A stretch of 64,000 bases of DNA, taken from the NCBI RefSeq assembly GCF_024868665.1, contig NC_079901.1, positions 3,308,277 through 3,372,276 on the forward strand. Direction: 5' to 3'. Of the stretch, positions 31,627 to 42,466 are shown in pieces. Source of the stretch: Triplophysa rosa (Eukaryota; Chordata; Actinopteri; Cypriniformes; Nemacheilidae). The notes under the pieces were generated by a model. It was not told the DNA's origin and made no database searches. It was given only the letters and a program-made list of their open reading frames with translations. Every line of letters starts with the position of its first letter. Positions within the stretch are counted from its first letter, which is position 1. The position numbers were made by a program, and so were the translations under genes.

Positions 31627-32657
31627 ACGCATCTTTTTAATCTTGCATACACTACACTTCCATAATATAAATCCTTTGAGGGCTTAGGCTGCATTAGTTA
31701 GATCAACCGGAACCAACAACACAAGTGATGTACTTGTTGCATCAAAGAGTGCAGAACAGTACTCTACTCTCAGCCAGTCTTGTCTCATTGTTCCAAGGTT
31801 ACCACAGCGAGTAGGATGCAGTTCATGGCCTGACCTGATGGTAGAGCGGAGAATGGGAAGCGGCGACCTGACAAGACCTGAGATGACAGAGCTGGATAAA
31901 GAAGGATGCGGTGACCTGACATGTCTTCACCACAACATTTCAAATGCTATTAGATTATTAATGATAATCTTAAACTATAATTTATTTTATTAGTAAGTTT
32001 ATTTATTTTATTTAGCCTTGTTGTGCAAGCTCTCTGGAGCTTGTGCAGAGGCAGCAGCTTTTGCCAGAGTGGAACTGGAATCCCCTGGTTGGGCCTGGGT
32101 TCTCCTGAGTTTTTTTTTCTCGATTAGAGTTTTGGGTTCCTCGCCACCGTTTGCATACTGTTTTTGCACTATTTGCCTGGCCGGGGGGGCTGCTTTAGAA
32201 TTTTAAAGTTTTACTTACTTAATATTGCATATAGGAATTTATAGTCTGTTATATTTGACATGTGCTTCTCTCTCCTTTATCTTAAATGTGTGCTCTCACT
32301 GAGCGTGTGTGTGTGTGTGCGTACTTGTCTGTGTACGTACGTGTGTGTGTGTGTCTCTGCCTATGTGTGTTAGTACGTGTGCATATTGTGTGTGTGTGGA
32401 GTGTTTTGTATGTGGGTATGTCTGTCTTCTGTGTTTCAACTTTTTCTTGTTTTTGCAGGTACAACTTTAATTATTTTGCTTATAGTCAATATGTCTCATG
32501 TACAGCTGCTTTGTAACAATGAAAATTGTAAAAAGCGCTATATAAATAAAGTTGAGTTGAGAGTTGAGTATTCGTTATGCTGCTGTTTGCATGTTAAAAT
32601 AAATCTGGGAAAAAAATGTTTGTATATTTAATGTGTCACAGACCCTCGTCAACTGTA

Positions 32658-32763
32658 GCTGTGTCTCATTTCGAAGTCTGCGTCCTACGGATGTCGCATG
32701 CGAAGGTGTATGCGACGGACAAACGCGACCTCCGGAGGACGCAGCCTTCGAAATGAGATGCAG
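32658..32763. repeat. Short foldback (MITE-like)
   Basis: 'gctgtgtctcatttcgaag' on the left pairs with 'cttcgaaatgagatgcagc' on the right, and 'tgcgtcct' pairs with 'aggacgca', giving a hairpin of about 25-30 bp arms. It lies in the right remnant of the hAT element that hosts the L2. Confidence 0.75.
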
Positions 32764-33008
32764 CATGTATTTTTTAAATTCCAATTTATTATTAGAATCT
32801 TATCGGTTAATGGTTAATGTTCGGATAACGAGTGTCGGTTCTCGGTTAGGGAAATTAACCGAAATGAGCATCCCTATTTCTCCATGTTGTAAAGTTTAAG
32901 GGCAAGGCAGATTTTTTATGGGCGTGATATTTCTGTAAACTGACTTTGCTGTCACTCACAGCCGTTGAGTCACAAGTGGCAGCAAATTTGAATTTGCAAC
33001 ATCTGATA

Positions 33009-33160
33009 GCTTGCCTGTGGCTCAGTGGTTAGAGCATGGCGATAGCAATGCCAAGGTCATGGGGTCAATCCCAGGGAATTGCACATAGTCAGAAACAAAT
33101 GTATAGTACATTGCAATGTAAGTCGCTTTGGATAAAAGCGTCTGCCAAATGCATAAATGA
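33009..33160 (+). repeat. tRNA-derived SINE, copy 2
   Basis: Same family as 24275-24418. A box 'tggctcagtgg' is kept; the B box is changed to 'gggtcaatccc', so pol III transcription is probably impaired. The tail is fuller here: 'taagtcgctttggataaaag' then 'cgtctgccaaatgcataaatg'. Confidence 0.88.
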
Positions 33161-33404
33161 TAGGATGATGGAAGTCAAGACACACAAAATATGCCTAAAC
33201 AGAGTTCTAAATTAAAGTTTGAGTTCTAAATTGCGCCGCATCGAGATGAAAAAATCTCAACTTTTCAAAAAGCCGCAAGCTTGTCAGGTCATGTGACGAG
33301 AACCAACCAGCCAATATAGATAAGCTAAATGAAGATGGAGACAGACGATCACAGCATAATTTAATCTAGTAGCAGAGTTATTGCAAGGTATTTTCAGTGC
33401 ATAT

Positions 33405-33853
33405 TGTCAGGGTTCTGGTAGACGGAGAGCACACCACGGAGGTAGATAAGAAAAAGGAGTTTATTTCAAAAACAGGAATATCCAAAAACAGGTATTTAAA
33501 AAAACAGGAATATCCAAAAACAGGTAAGTATTTCAAAAACAGGAATATCCAAAAACAGGTAAGTATTTCAAAAACAGGAATATCCAAAAACAGGTAAGTA
33601 TTTCAAAAACAGGTAAGTATACTTATCGGGGTAAAGAATTGCAGTGAAGACAACAAGACTGAACAGGGAAGAACAAAAAGGTGCAAACTTAAATAGAATC
33701 CTGATGATGTGATGCAGGTGTGGACTAATCAAAAATGGTGGATGTGCGGTGCATGCTGTGAAACTGAGTTCAGAACTCCGGGGAGAGGGAACGGGTGAAG
33801 CGAGCTGGCGGTGACGACATGGGGGCGTGGCCGGTGGTGCTGAAACCGTTACA
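33405..33853 (-). mobile_element. Solo LTR with internal 35-bp tandem repeats
   Basis: Read on the minus strand it begins 'tgtaacggtttcagc' and ends 'ccagaaccctgaca'. Both sides carry the same 5 bp, 'catat' (33400-33404 and 33854-33858). The minus strand has 'aataaac' (polyadenylation type) near the end. Between about 33470 and 33620 a 35-bp unit ('aggaatatccaaaaacagg' plus 'taagtatttcaaaaac') occurs about four times with small deletions; this expands the R/U5-like part. No internal region, so a solo LTR. Confidence 0.82.
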
Positions 33854-33870
33854 CATATAATCCATATATC

Positions 33871-34706
33871 TAGGGATGCACTGATACCGATACCAGTATC
33901 GGGTATCGGCCCGATACCAAGCTCATGTACTCGTACTCGTACTCGTAATGACACACCGATACCAAAGACCGATACCTCACGTGACATACATAGAGCCCTA
34001 TGATTTCCGCAATGCGGAAAATGCAGAACAGAATAGAGGAATCCAGGCATAAAAACAGAATTTGCTGTACAACACGGAATGACACGGAATCTGGCAAATG
34101 TATTATTTCCTAACAAGAAATTAGCACTGAACCGCTAACGTAACAGCTAACGAAATATTCAGATACTGTTTAAATATGTATTCTGCTTGTTTTGCGTGAT
34201 TGTGTGTGAAAGTGTGGTGCGGTTGCGTGTACTAAACCTGAACGCATTGTGCTTGTGGAGCTTTCAGAGCCAGTGTTTCACTGCATGACAACACGAACAC
34301 ATAACAAACACCATTTGCGGCGATCCGTCAAAATAAAAGTCTGGTTAACTTAAACAAACGCTCTTTGCGGCGTCCCGTCAAAATAAAAGTCCGGTTGACT
34401 TGAACAAGTTATAATACACTCACATTTTACCACACCACCCCCCTTGAATTTTTTATAATTCAACCACAGAGTATATTGTTTACTTTAGCAAACTGAAGTA
34501 AATGTGCTAGTAAAATTGTGCTACTTATCATAAAAATATTTAACTTAATTTAAAAATAGTACCTAAAAACAAAAGAAAAAAAAATGTACCAGTAAGATAC
34601 TGGTTTATTAACATAATTGTACATTATACAGGCATCGGTTATAGATAGCGGTATCGGCGAGTACCAGAAAAAACTCTGTCTAAAAAATGGTATCGGTGCA
34701 TCCCTA
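33871..34706. mobile_element. hAT MITE (tagggatgcac ends)
   Basis: Left 'tagggatgcactgatacc' and reverse complement of the right 'tagggatgcaccgatacc' form the TIR, with 'ccgatacc' motifs repeated inside both ends. The 8-bp duplication 'catatatc' is perfect (33863-33870 and 34707-34714). It lies only 17 bp right of the solo LTR. No transposase frame. Confidence 0.9.
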
Positions 34707-34714
34707 CATATATC

Positions 34715-35026
34715 CTTTGTTTATACCTCCTTGTCTCAATGGCTATCATGGCCCATGGTTGCTTAGCGACGACAGACACCAGGAGAGTGCAAAGTCCAGT
34801 CGCTTTGGAAAAAAAGGAGAACGCAGTTCAGTTCGCGTTTTCCGCACGGTTTTAGACGCGAAATGTGAATCCGGCCTTATGGAGTTGAAATAGACTATGC
34901 ACGATCATTTTGTCTCAGTCCGCTCAGTTACATCCGGTGCACATAGCGTCTATAGGGAACAATGACGTTTTCACTCAAGATGCACCTGGAACATGAAACG
35001 ATGCAAGTAAAATTATCTAAACACTA
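34715..35026. other. No gene seen
   Basis: Spacer between two hAT elements; no open frame or repeat recognised. The 68-codon frame at 34687-34893 has no family signature. Confidence 0.4.
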
Positions 35027-35034
35027 CATCTTAC

Positions 35035-36430
35035 TAGGTATTGAACGACCTTAGATATTTTGATGTCGACTATTATGTGATAAAAGTCACGTCGACGTCA
35101 ACTAGTCGATGACCTCATTAATTAATAAAATAAGAGCATAGGGAATGTTTTGCAAAAAGATTTGATGGGTGTGAGCAGTGTGTGCGTCGGGCGGGCTGAG
35201 CGAGAATGGCGGGACTCCCGCAAAATAGTCTCTAAATATATAGTAACTAAATACAAATAAACTGTAGTTCATCTACTGCACAAGAGCAACAACAACTAAA
35301 CTAAAATAAAACTATTTTAAAGCCTGAGGTCGTTGGTAGCGAAATATGCAGTAAAAGTCAGATCGTATGTACAGACCAAACTTCCCTGACATTTACAACA
35401 AGTCAACTGAAAGTGTCAAGTGCAGTAGTAGACGAAACAACAGAAAAATGTGTTGAGTTTGTTTGTGATGGCATATAGAACAACGTCAATATATTTATTA
35501 GCCTAGTGCAGCAGACGCTTTATCATAGCGGACTTACAAACGCAGCACCTCAGTGACACAGCAGCCAATATGAGAAACATTTTTATTTATTCCGTTTCTT
35601 TCTGTTTTTGCACTATCTGCCTGACCGGGGGGCTGCTTTAGAATCTTAAAGTTTTACTTAATTAATATTGCATATAGGAATTTATTATCTGTTATATTTG
35701 ACCTGTGCTTCTCTCTCCTTTATCCTAATTGTGTGCTCTCACTGAGCGTGTGTGTGTGTGCGTACTTGTCTGTGTACGTACGTGTGTGTGTGTGTTGTGT
35801 GTGTGTGTGTGTGCGTGCGCATCCGTGTGTGTGTGTGTCTCTGTGTCTGTGTGTGTTGGTGCGTGTTGTGTGTGTGGAGTGTTTTGTGTGTGGGTGTGTG
35901 TGTTGGTGCGTGTTGTGTGTGTGGAGTGTTTTGTGTGTGGGTGTGTCTGTCTTCTGTGTTTTCAACCTTTTCTTGTTTTTGCAGGTACAACTTTGATTGT
36001 TTTGCTTGTAGTCAATGTGTCTCATGTACAGCTGCTTTGTAACAATGAAAATTGTAAAAGCGCTATATAAATAAAGTTGAGTTGAGTTTCATGTTTTATT
36101 AAATGGGGAACAAGTACAAAAATAGCCTATAATATAAAAAGATCTGCGTGTGGAAGCCAGTTCACTGAAACGGCAGCAGAACAAATCGTGAATGTTGCGG
36201 ACGAAAAAAGGGACACATTGTGAATGATGCGTGCGGAAGCAGGACAAGATAACAAATATAATTGGCAGGAGTGTGAAGCGAGTGGGAATGACATCCGTCC
36301 CGTGCGCAGGTCACTTGGAACAGTCAGCGGTCTTCTTAAAGGTACAGTGTCAAAAACTCACATGACCCGCGACATCAAGCTTTAAATGTCACATCAGAGC
36401 ATTAATGTTGACTAGATCGTGCAACCCCTA
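35035..36430. mobile_element. hAT-like element interrupted by an L2 3' end
   Basis: Left 'taggtattgaacgac' and reverse complement of the right 'taggggttgcacgat' give an imperfect TIR; 'tcaactagtcga' inside the left end is echoed by 'ttgactagatcg' at the right. Flanks 'catcttac' and 'catcatac' agree in seven of eight bases. The inside has no transposase and carries the L2 fragment at 35602-36087. Confidence 0.6.
35602..36087 (+). mobile_element. L2-type LINE, 3'-end-only copy D
   Basis: The last about 485 bases of the L2 3'-UTR, from 'tgtttttgcactatctgcc' to 'gcgctatataaataaagttgag'. The GT-rich part has an extra local duplication: the 'gtgttggtgcgtgttgtgtg' block occurs at about 35852 and again at about 35900. 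Frames at 35720-36070 are microsatellite translations. Confidence 0.9.
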
Positions 36431-36436
36431 CATCAT

Positions 36437-37124
36437 ACATCGACAACCAAAAAGGGGAAATCTTCAGGCTATCGACAACCAAATAGGGGAAAGGCTTATG
36501 GAGTTTAAATGGACCCTAAACTCACGCGCATGGAATCCGCGCGCGCACGCGCGATGCAAACGCTCATAATGATAACCACGCGCGGAAAGCTGCTCCGCGA
36601 GGGCGCATTTAAACTCTGCGAGCGAGCAGAACAGTATCCGCAAGCGGAAAAGAATCCTCTCGCGGGCGCATTTCTGCTCCGCGAGCAAAAACTCAGTCCG
36701 CGAGCAGAGGTTTTGACGAGCACGCGCGCGATTCTCTCTATGCTCTCGCAACTGCTCAACACTTGCTCGCTCGTTGAGTTGACTTCTGAGACTTTGGACT
36801 TTGTAAGTTGCACCCCTGGGGTGTGAGAGCCTCCCAAAATTTCCGTATACTTATAATGGCGCCCATAGACTCCCATTAAAAACCTAGATACCTATATATT
36901 CACGCGTTATTTTCGCTTTGGACCCATGAATGACTACATCAAATCGAGCGGCCCATTGAGGAATGGTGTGTGATGACTTTTGGAAGCGATCGGGTGGAGG
37001 GGGTGCGATAGGGGGGCGAATAAAAACCCGAAAAATTCCATTGACTTAACATTGCACCCAACTTTGACGGGTCGTAGCTCCGAGTGAGGATATCGTAGAA
37101 ACATGAAAATAATACACGAGTTAT
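36437..37124. other. No gene; short duplication and GC-rich stretch
   Basis: 'atcgacaaccaaa.aggggaaa' occurs twice (36437 and 36471). At 36535-36750 there is a GC-rich stretch with repeated 'ctgctccgcgag', 'gcgagcaga' and 'cgcgcgcacgcg' motifs in both orientations, likely part of an unnamed repeat. The antiparallel frames here (36464-36876) are by-products of this composition. Confidence 0.4.
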
Positions 37125-37760
37125 ATAGTTATATTTATTATATTGTTAAAATGTTTGTAAAACATAAGTGTGATCATTAAGCATATTGTTCGCGACATGC
37201 AAATATCTAACGTTACCGTTAGAGTTTAGAATGCCAGTAAAATGTATGTTGTGTGTTTTGACCTGGGTTTGAAACTAAATTCATAAGTAATGTAGTGTCA
37301 CTGGGCAAGCTTATTTTAAAGTAAGTTTGCATGAACGTTCTCATCAAGGAGAAAATGTCGCAATCCGGGGTTTAGGCCTATATTCTTGTAAATCTAACTT
37401 TATGTTTTACAATGCTGGCTAAATGTATCACAGTTATCGGACATAGTGTGCGATTTGTCTTATAAGTTAGACTTAACTCAAAATATAATTGTGTTGTTTA
37501 TTACATCACAGAAAAAGCCGTTGGGAGTTCACATGGAATGACAGCACCATGTGGCAGGAGATCACGACAAACTTCATCTTTTCAAACTTCATCGTTTAAA
37601 GTAAGTATCTTTATTCATTTTATTATATTTATTAGATTGTTAAAATGTTTGTAAAACATCAGTGTGACCATTAAGCATATTGTTTATGACATGCAATCTA
37701 ACAAATCTAACTTCATGTTTTGCAATCCTGGCTATATTTACCAGTTATCGTAAATTTGTT
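37125..37760. repeat. Diverged direct duplication, spacing about 490 bp
   Basis: The stretch 37125-37210 ('attgttaaaatgtttgtaa', then 'cattaagcatattgtt') is repeated at 37617-37700, and the downstream parts ('tttatgttttacaatg..ggcta' and 'cttcatgttttgcaatc..ggcta') also correspond. The two are clearly diverged, so this is an old duplication. Confidence 0.6.
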
Positions 37761-39610
37761 GTTGTTGAAATGCAAATTCACAATGTCACTTTAATTAAAT
37801 TTTTGTTTTGTTGTTGATAGTGCATTTATTTTTCATTTTTTTCAGAATCTTTTTTGTGCCATTTTATTTGTTAATTTATTTGAATTTAATTTGTATTTTT
37901 ACTCTCTTTTTTTATTTAGTTAATTGTTTGTTTGAAAATGTTAATGCTGATTATATGTTCACATTGTTGACAATATTACATTGCTGAAAGGTGAGCAGAC
38001 CATCCAGTGTTGAACTGCTTTGTTTTAAAGTTGCAGTTCTAAAAACTGTTTAATGTTTGAATGTTTTAAGCATTCAAAGAAATAGTCAAAGCCTAAGCAT
38101 GTTAAAAGGTTAAAAGTGAATCTTCATTTATCCTCCGTTAGTTTTAAATTGATTTTGAAATTTTCCAGGATTTTTTTTATTTTATTGACTGTCATTTTGT
38201 TTTTGTTAGTAAGTATGTTTTTTTTTACCTTGTTTATATTTCTTTCAACATTTGTTCTGTTAGGAAGTATGGATTTTATTTGACCTCATTTATATTTCTT
38301 TCAACATTAAGGATAATAAACAAAACTTGAAACCTGCAGTTATAGTTTTGTTTTATAACATTGCTAGAACACAAGAACATAACATCTTTGTCTATAAAAC
38401 TCACAGAAAAAAGTTCACTTGACATAATTTATTGAGAAACATTGGAAAAGAATTAGAAGTCTTTTCAACTAACAAAACTGTGTTCGCTGAACAAAAAAGT
38501 GACCTGGGACTTTACTCAGTGATTTGAATTGAGTGAACCACTTGGTCCAAAGTTGAGTAAACTCAAAAAACCTGTGCAGCAAGTTGCCTTGAAATTTTAA
38601 GTTAAGTCAACTTTTTATTTTTTACAGTGTTCTGACCCGGCTCACGTTTCCACTGGCAGGAAGCAGAACCCTGTCAATCCCAGTCAATATTTATTTCCAT
38701 GTAAATTTATATTTAAACTGAGTAATATGAAATAGAATGATATAAAACACAACAGAGCTTCCTGTCATTTCCTTTTTTAAAGTAGTCATACGTGATTTAG
38801 GCAACATATGCCTACACTGATTATTCTAACTGTTTTTTAATCAAATGTAATATGATATAAAACACAATCCCTTATTAGACCGTATAAGATGTTTGTTCAG
38901 TACGTAATTTAAAAGCTTACCAGCTGAGGTCCGGATAATTAAATACCAAAAAACATGAATTGATGGTTTTTGGCAGACCAAAGAAATAAATATGTCTTTT
39001 TATATCTATAAGATGGCATTACAATGTCTGACAACAATATAATGAAGGAAAATGTGCAAAATGCCCTAATCTCTAAACCTGCACTGAATATACATTCATT
39101 TCAACATTAACAACTTTAAAAGAAAACTAAAGTGTTGTTTTCTGATGAACTGAGATTAACATATAGAAGCATCAAGTTGTGACTGAACATCCTCTGATAA
39201 CATTTCAGCTCTTCTTGTGGCTGGTGCAGCTGAAAGGGGGGTTTGTTTAATATTTTCTTTTAGTTTATGTCTTTATTTTCCTTCTAAAAGTGTTTCACAG
39301 AAGCCTCCATGCACTCTTTTGCTATTTTCCCATCAGTAAAGGGCTTTTTATGTTTTCCTAAGATCCACTGTATTCTTAGTGAACATTCATATGCTCGTTG
39401 TTGGGCAGTAAGTGAGGGAGGAAGGACCCGTGTAGATTGCTACTACTGGGCTTTGAGCTAGGGCTGGACAATAATTCAATAACAATTTTTAAACACATTT
39501 TCGATATTTCAATATACATTACACGTCCGGGTCTGAGCCCTCACTCTGCATCGCGGCAGTGGCTACTGGTGTTATGGAGCGCCACTCCATCTTGCCCCAG
39601 TATAAATCTC
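37761..39610. other. No gene seen; MITE fragments
   Basis: AT-rich. About 38500-38632 ends 'ttttttacagtg' with 'gttgagtaaactcaa' before it, resembling the right end of the MITE at 43636-44460. About 39455-39520 has 'tagggctggacaataattc', a hAT-like end without a partner found. Confidence 0.4.
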
Positions 39611-39618
39611 TAGTTTAA

Positions 39619-40232
39619 GCCTGTGTTCACACTTGAGAAGAAAAAGTTGACCAAGGCGCTTTTTTAGTAAAAAAAACGCTGGCAGCGTTTGGTTACAAAC
39701 AGCAGCCGAATGCCATGACTTCATCGTCAGCGTCAGTGCACGACGGCAGCACAGAGAAACAGATAGGAAGCGTAACGGATGTCTATTTGAATTACAAACA
39801 GAGAGCGTCTTTGCAATAACTAATCACATATTTAAAAACAGTAATATTAATTTCTCGCTAGAAATGCAATCAGAAGTTGTTGAAAGTGAAAATTAAACTT
39901 ACATTTATACAAAACTATGCTCCAATAGGCGTTTCGGCCGCAATTTTATTTTTTCGAGCTGGAGCCTTCTCTACCAATTACGTTCCTCGCATGTTGTTAT
40001 GGAAACGACAGATCTCTGTCATTGGTTAGCTGGGGAAAAGGAGATTGACGTGGGCGAAAACCTTCCAACTTTTTTCAACCTCAAAAGACGCTCTGAGCTG
40101 CAGAAAAAGACGCCGGAGCTGGCATTTAGAAAAGCGCTCAGGACGTTTTTGAAAACACGGTTTACTCCATAGGATTATAATGTAAAACAGACGCTAGCAG
40201 CTTCGAAAAAGAATTCAAGTGTAAACACAGGC
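39619..40232. mobile_element. MITE (gcctgtgttcacacttg ends)
   Basis: Left 'gcctgtgttcacacttga' and reverse complement of the right 'gcctgtgtttacacttga' form the TIR. Flanks 'tagtttaa' (39611-39618) and 'aagtttaa' (40234-40241) match at seven of eight bases, pointing to hAT. The inside has mirrored 'gctggcagcg' / 'gagctggcat' blocks and no frame. Confidence 0.7.
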
Positions 40233-42125
40233 TAAGTTTAATATTGATCATTTTTGTCCGTATATTAATTTACAAAATGGATCTGCAACTTACTAATGCT
40301 TGCTTTCGGAAAATAAATACGAACAAGTTTAAACTGTTCTCAATGTCAATTTCGAGTTTTTTATAGCCAACTGAAGCACACTGTAGGGCCTTTGAAAGAC
40401 ACTGAAATGAATGAAAACGGTTCTTAATGTCAGTTTGCAGGAGAGCATGGCAGATCTTGTTTTGCAAAAACTGGAAATACAATCATACATAAAATTCAGT
40501 GGACGTTAATAATTGAAAATTATTAATTTAGAAGAATATGTCAAAAGAAAAAAGTGTCAAGTAATGGGAGGCCTGTGCCCATGTAGAGCTTTGTAAATAT
40601 GTCAATGCTTTAAAGCACATTTGAAGTTACGGAATTATGCTTTGAAGTACATTTAAAAAAGTTATTCTCAATTTTATTGGTAAACATGATTCTAATATTT
40701 GAAACTTACACAAGGTAAGGGCACAGTCCTATACAAAAACATTTTATTCTAATAATCATATGTAGCTTTGCACACTGCTGGCATCTAGAATGATTTTGAT
40801 CAGCATGTTATTGTTCATATCAGAGCGCTCTCTCAACTTCTATCTTACATTTAACTTTTTTGCGTGACTTTTAAAAAAAAAACATAATAATTGCCAATTT
40901 ATTGGCATATGTCGTTCCCTTTTCGGGGGAAGCATCAGTCAAACCCATTCTTATTTTTGTTCTTATCTCCAATTTGTGTAGTGAAGCAGTGGTCCTGATC
41001 TATTGGTCAAGTTAGCTAGAAATTATGTGAACTTGTTGTGTGTGCATCTACAGTATGCGATCACATTAACAGCCGAAACTTATAAAACTCTGTATCATCT
41101 GGTCATCATACAGATAAGTATGATATCATTCGAAGCCGTTATTATTTTACATTTATTTGCGTACACACGATTACGACAAAACATTTTGTCAAATAAAGAA
41201 AGCCAAAAGGATGCACTTTCTGCCATCTGTGAACTGTTTCTCTCCGTTCACAGAAGCGCTTCAGGGGACATTCTACCAGAAACTTACATTATCTGGCCTT
41301 GAACTGTTACAGTGAATATTTCATCCAAAAAGTATTTCATCCAAAAAATGTCTAAAACTGACTGATGTTTGATTTCAGTGAGTTGTTCTATAAAGGAATA
41401 TGTCATTCATTCGTTTCTCAGATATTTTTTTCTTTAAAACACTTTTGAAAATAACAAATCCTGTCCTTGTCCTCAGCCAAATTGGATCTACAGCTTTCAT
41501 AGTTTTGTTATGCTTTTTTTGAGGAGGATGAGCTAAAGTGTCAGGCCCCGTCACGATAAATGTACGTTTCTGGTAGAATGCCCTTCAGGTGTGCATGAGA
41601 TGTGAAGTTATGTAAGTCATGTTGTGCTGTTTATGCTGCCATTTACGGTTTTCCATTTCCATTCCATTATGCTGACATTAACGGTATTTTTAATGCATCA
41701 TACACTATATTCCCTTAACCTCCTAAATAGCAACACTCTACAGGGCTTCTAAGTGGTCAGAACGGACTTACAAAACATATTTTGGACTTATCACCTGTTA
41801 TAAACTCAGATATGTCGATTTGGAGGGCAATTAAATTACCATACAACCTTTGTCAAAAAAAGTAGGTAATTCGCCAGGGGATTTTTCCACTGGTGGTGGG
41901 AGAAAAACACAGACATTCTGAATTCGGATGGCAATAATAATCACTAACGTACCCCTGTAAATTGTGAACATATCTTAAGGCCCTATGAGGAACAACCACC
42001 GTCCAAATAGGGCTTTGGTTTCCAATGTTTTGTCTGAATGCTAGCGCATTGCAACTACAATATTCTGCCATACACAAATGCCCCCCCTGCTTTTAAAGAT
42101 GGTTGGCTCTCCCTGTTGAAATAAA
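40233..42125. other. No gene seen
   Basis: AT-rich, with no convincing coding region. The 99-codon frame at 41003-41302 and the 74-codon minus frame at 41853-42077 match nothing I recognise. A duplicated 'cagtatttcatccaaaaa'-like motif occurs at 41317 and 41330. Confidence 0.4.
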
Positions 42126-42241
42126 CAGCACATGCTGGGTTAGGTAGGTTTTGATGCTGGTTTGAGCAGCTTAAACCAGCTATGGACCGGCACATGACCA
42201 GTTTAAACCAGCATCAAAACATACCAAACCAGCATATGCTG
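42126..42241. repeat. Palindromic foldback MITE
   Basis: 'cagcacatgctgggtt' at the left pairs with 'ccagcatatgctg' at the right, and 'ttttgatgctggttt' pairs with 'aaaccagcatcaaaa'; 'gctggtttgagcagc' adds an inner palindrome. The whole 116 bp folds on itself. Confidence 0.85.
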
Positions 42242-42466
42242 AGTGTGGCAACATTGGTGTGACCCCCTTAACAGAACTTGTTAAAGTACACAGACCTTTC
42301 TTTAGGGCATCGGTTCCCAACAGGGGGGTCCCGGCCCACAAGGGGGCCTCAGCGAGCTCTGTGGGGGGTCGTGTCATATTTTGAAAAGTGTTGAGCAGTG
42401 AGCATTAAGGAGAACGATCATATTACTTTAGCTAATTTTATCCATGATCCCCTGGCTGACCAAAAA

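Larger units (their letters stand above)
27200..32569 (+). mobile_element. L2-type LINE, near full-length copy C
   Basis: It contains a 5' leader (start uncertain, 27.1-27.5 kb), ORF1, a 165-base spacer, ORF2 and the full 3'-UTR with 'gcgctatataaataaag' and (TTGAG)n tail. It is the only copy here with ORF1. It is inactive: ORF2 carries indels near 31046, 31252, 31461 and 31618 relative to the copy at 20.3-23.7 kb. It is inserted within a hAT-like element, so it is the younger of the two. Confidence 0.92.
26623..32876. mobile_element. hAT-like DNA element hosting a near-complete L2
   Basis: The left end 'tagggatgctcatatt' and the reverse complement of the right end 'tagggatgctcatttcgg' form the TIR, followed on both sides by 'accggttaacc' / 'taaccgaga'-type motifs. 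The flanking 8 bp 'tttctcca' are identical at 26615-26622 and 32877-32884, the hAT signature. Without the L2 the element is only about 1 kb. About 26840-27020 may be a remnant of its own sequence (TRCKCPPKRFRDRLKSSAKL, unproven). Confidence 0.85.

Noticed and set aside
36464..36876. Arg/Ala-rich frames on both strands around 36.5-36.9 kb
   Set aside because: They come from a GC-rich repeated 'gctccgcgag' stretch; overlapping antiparallel frames without domain content.
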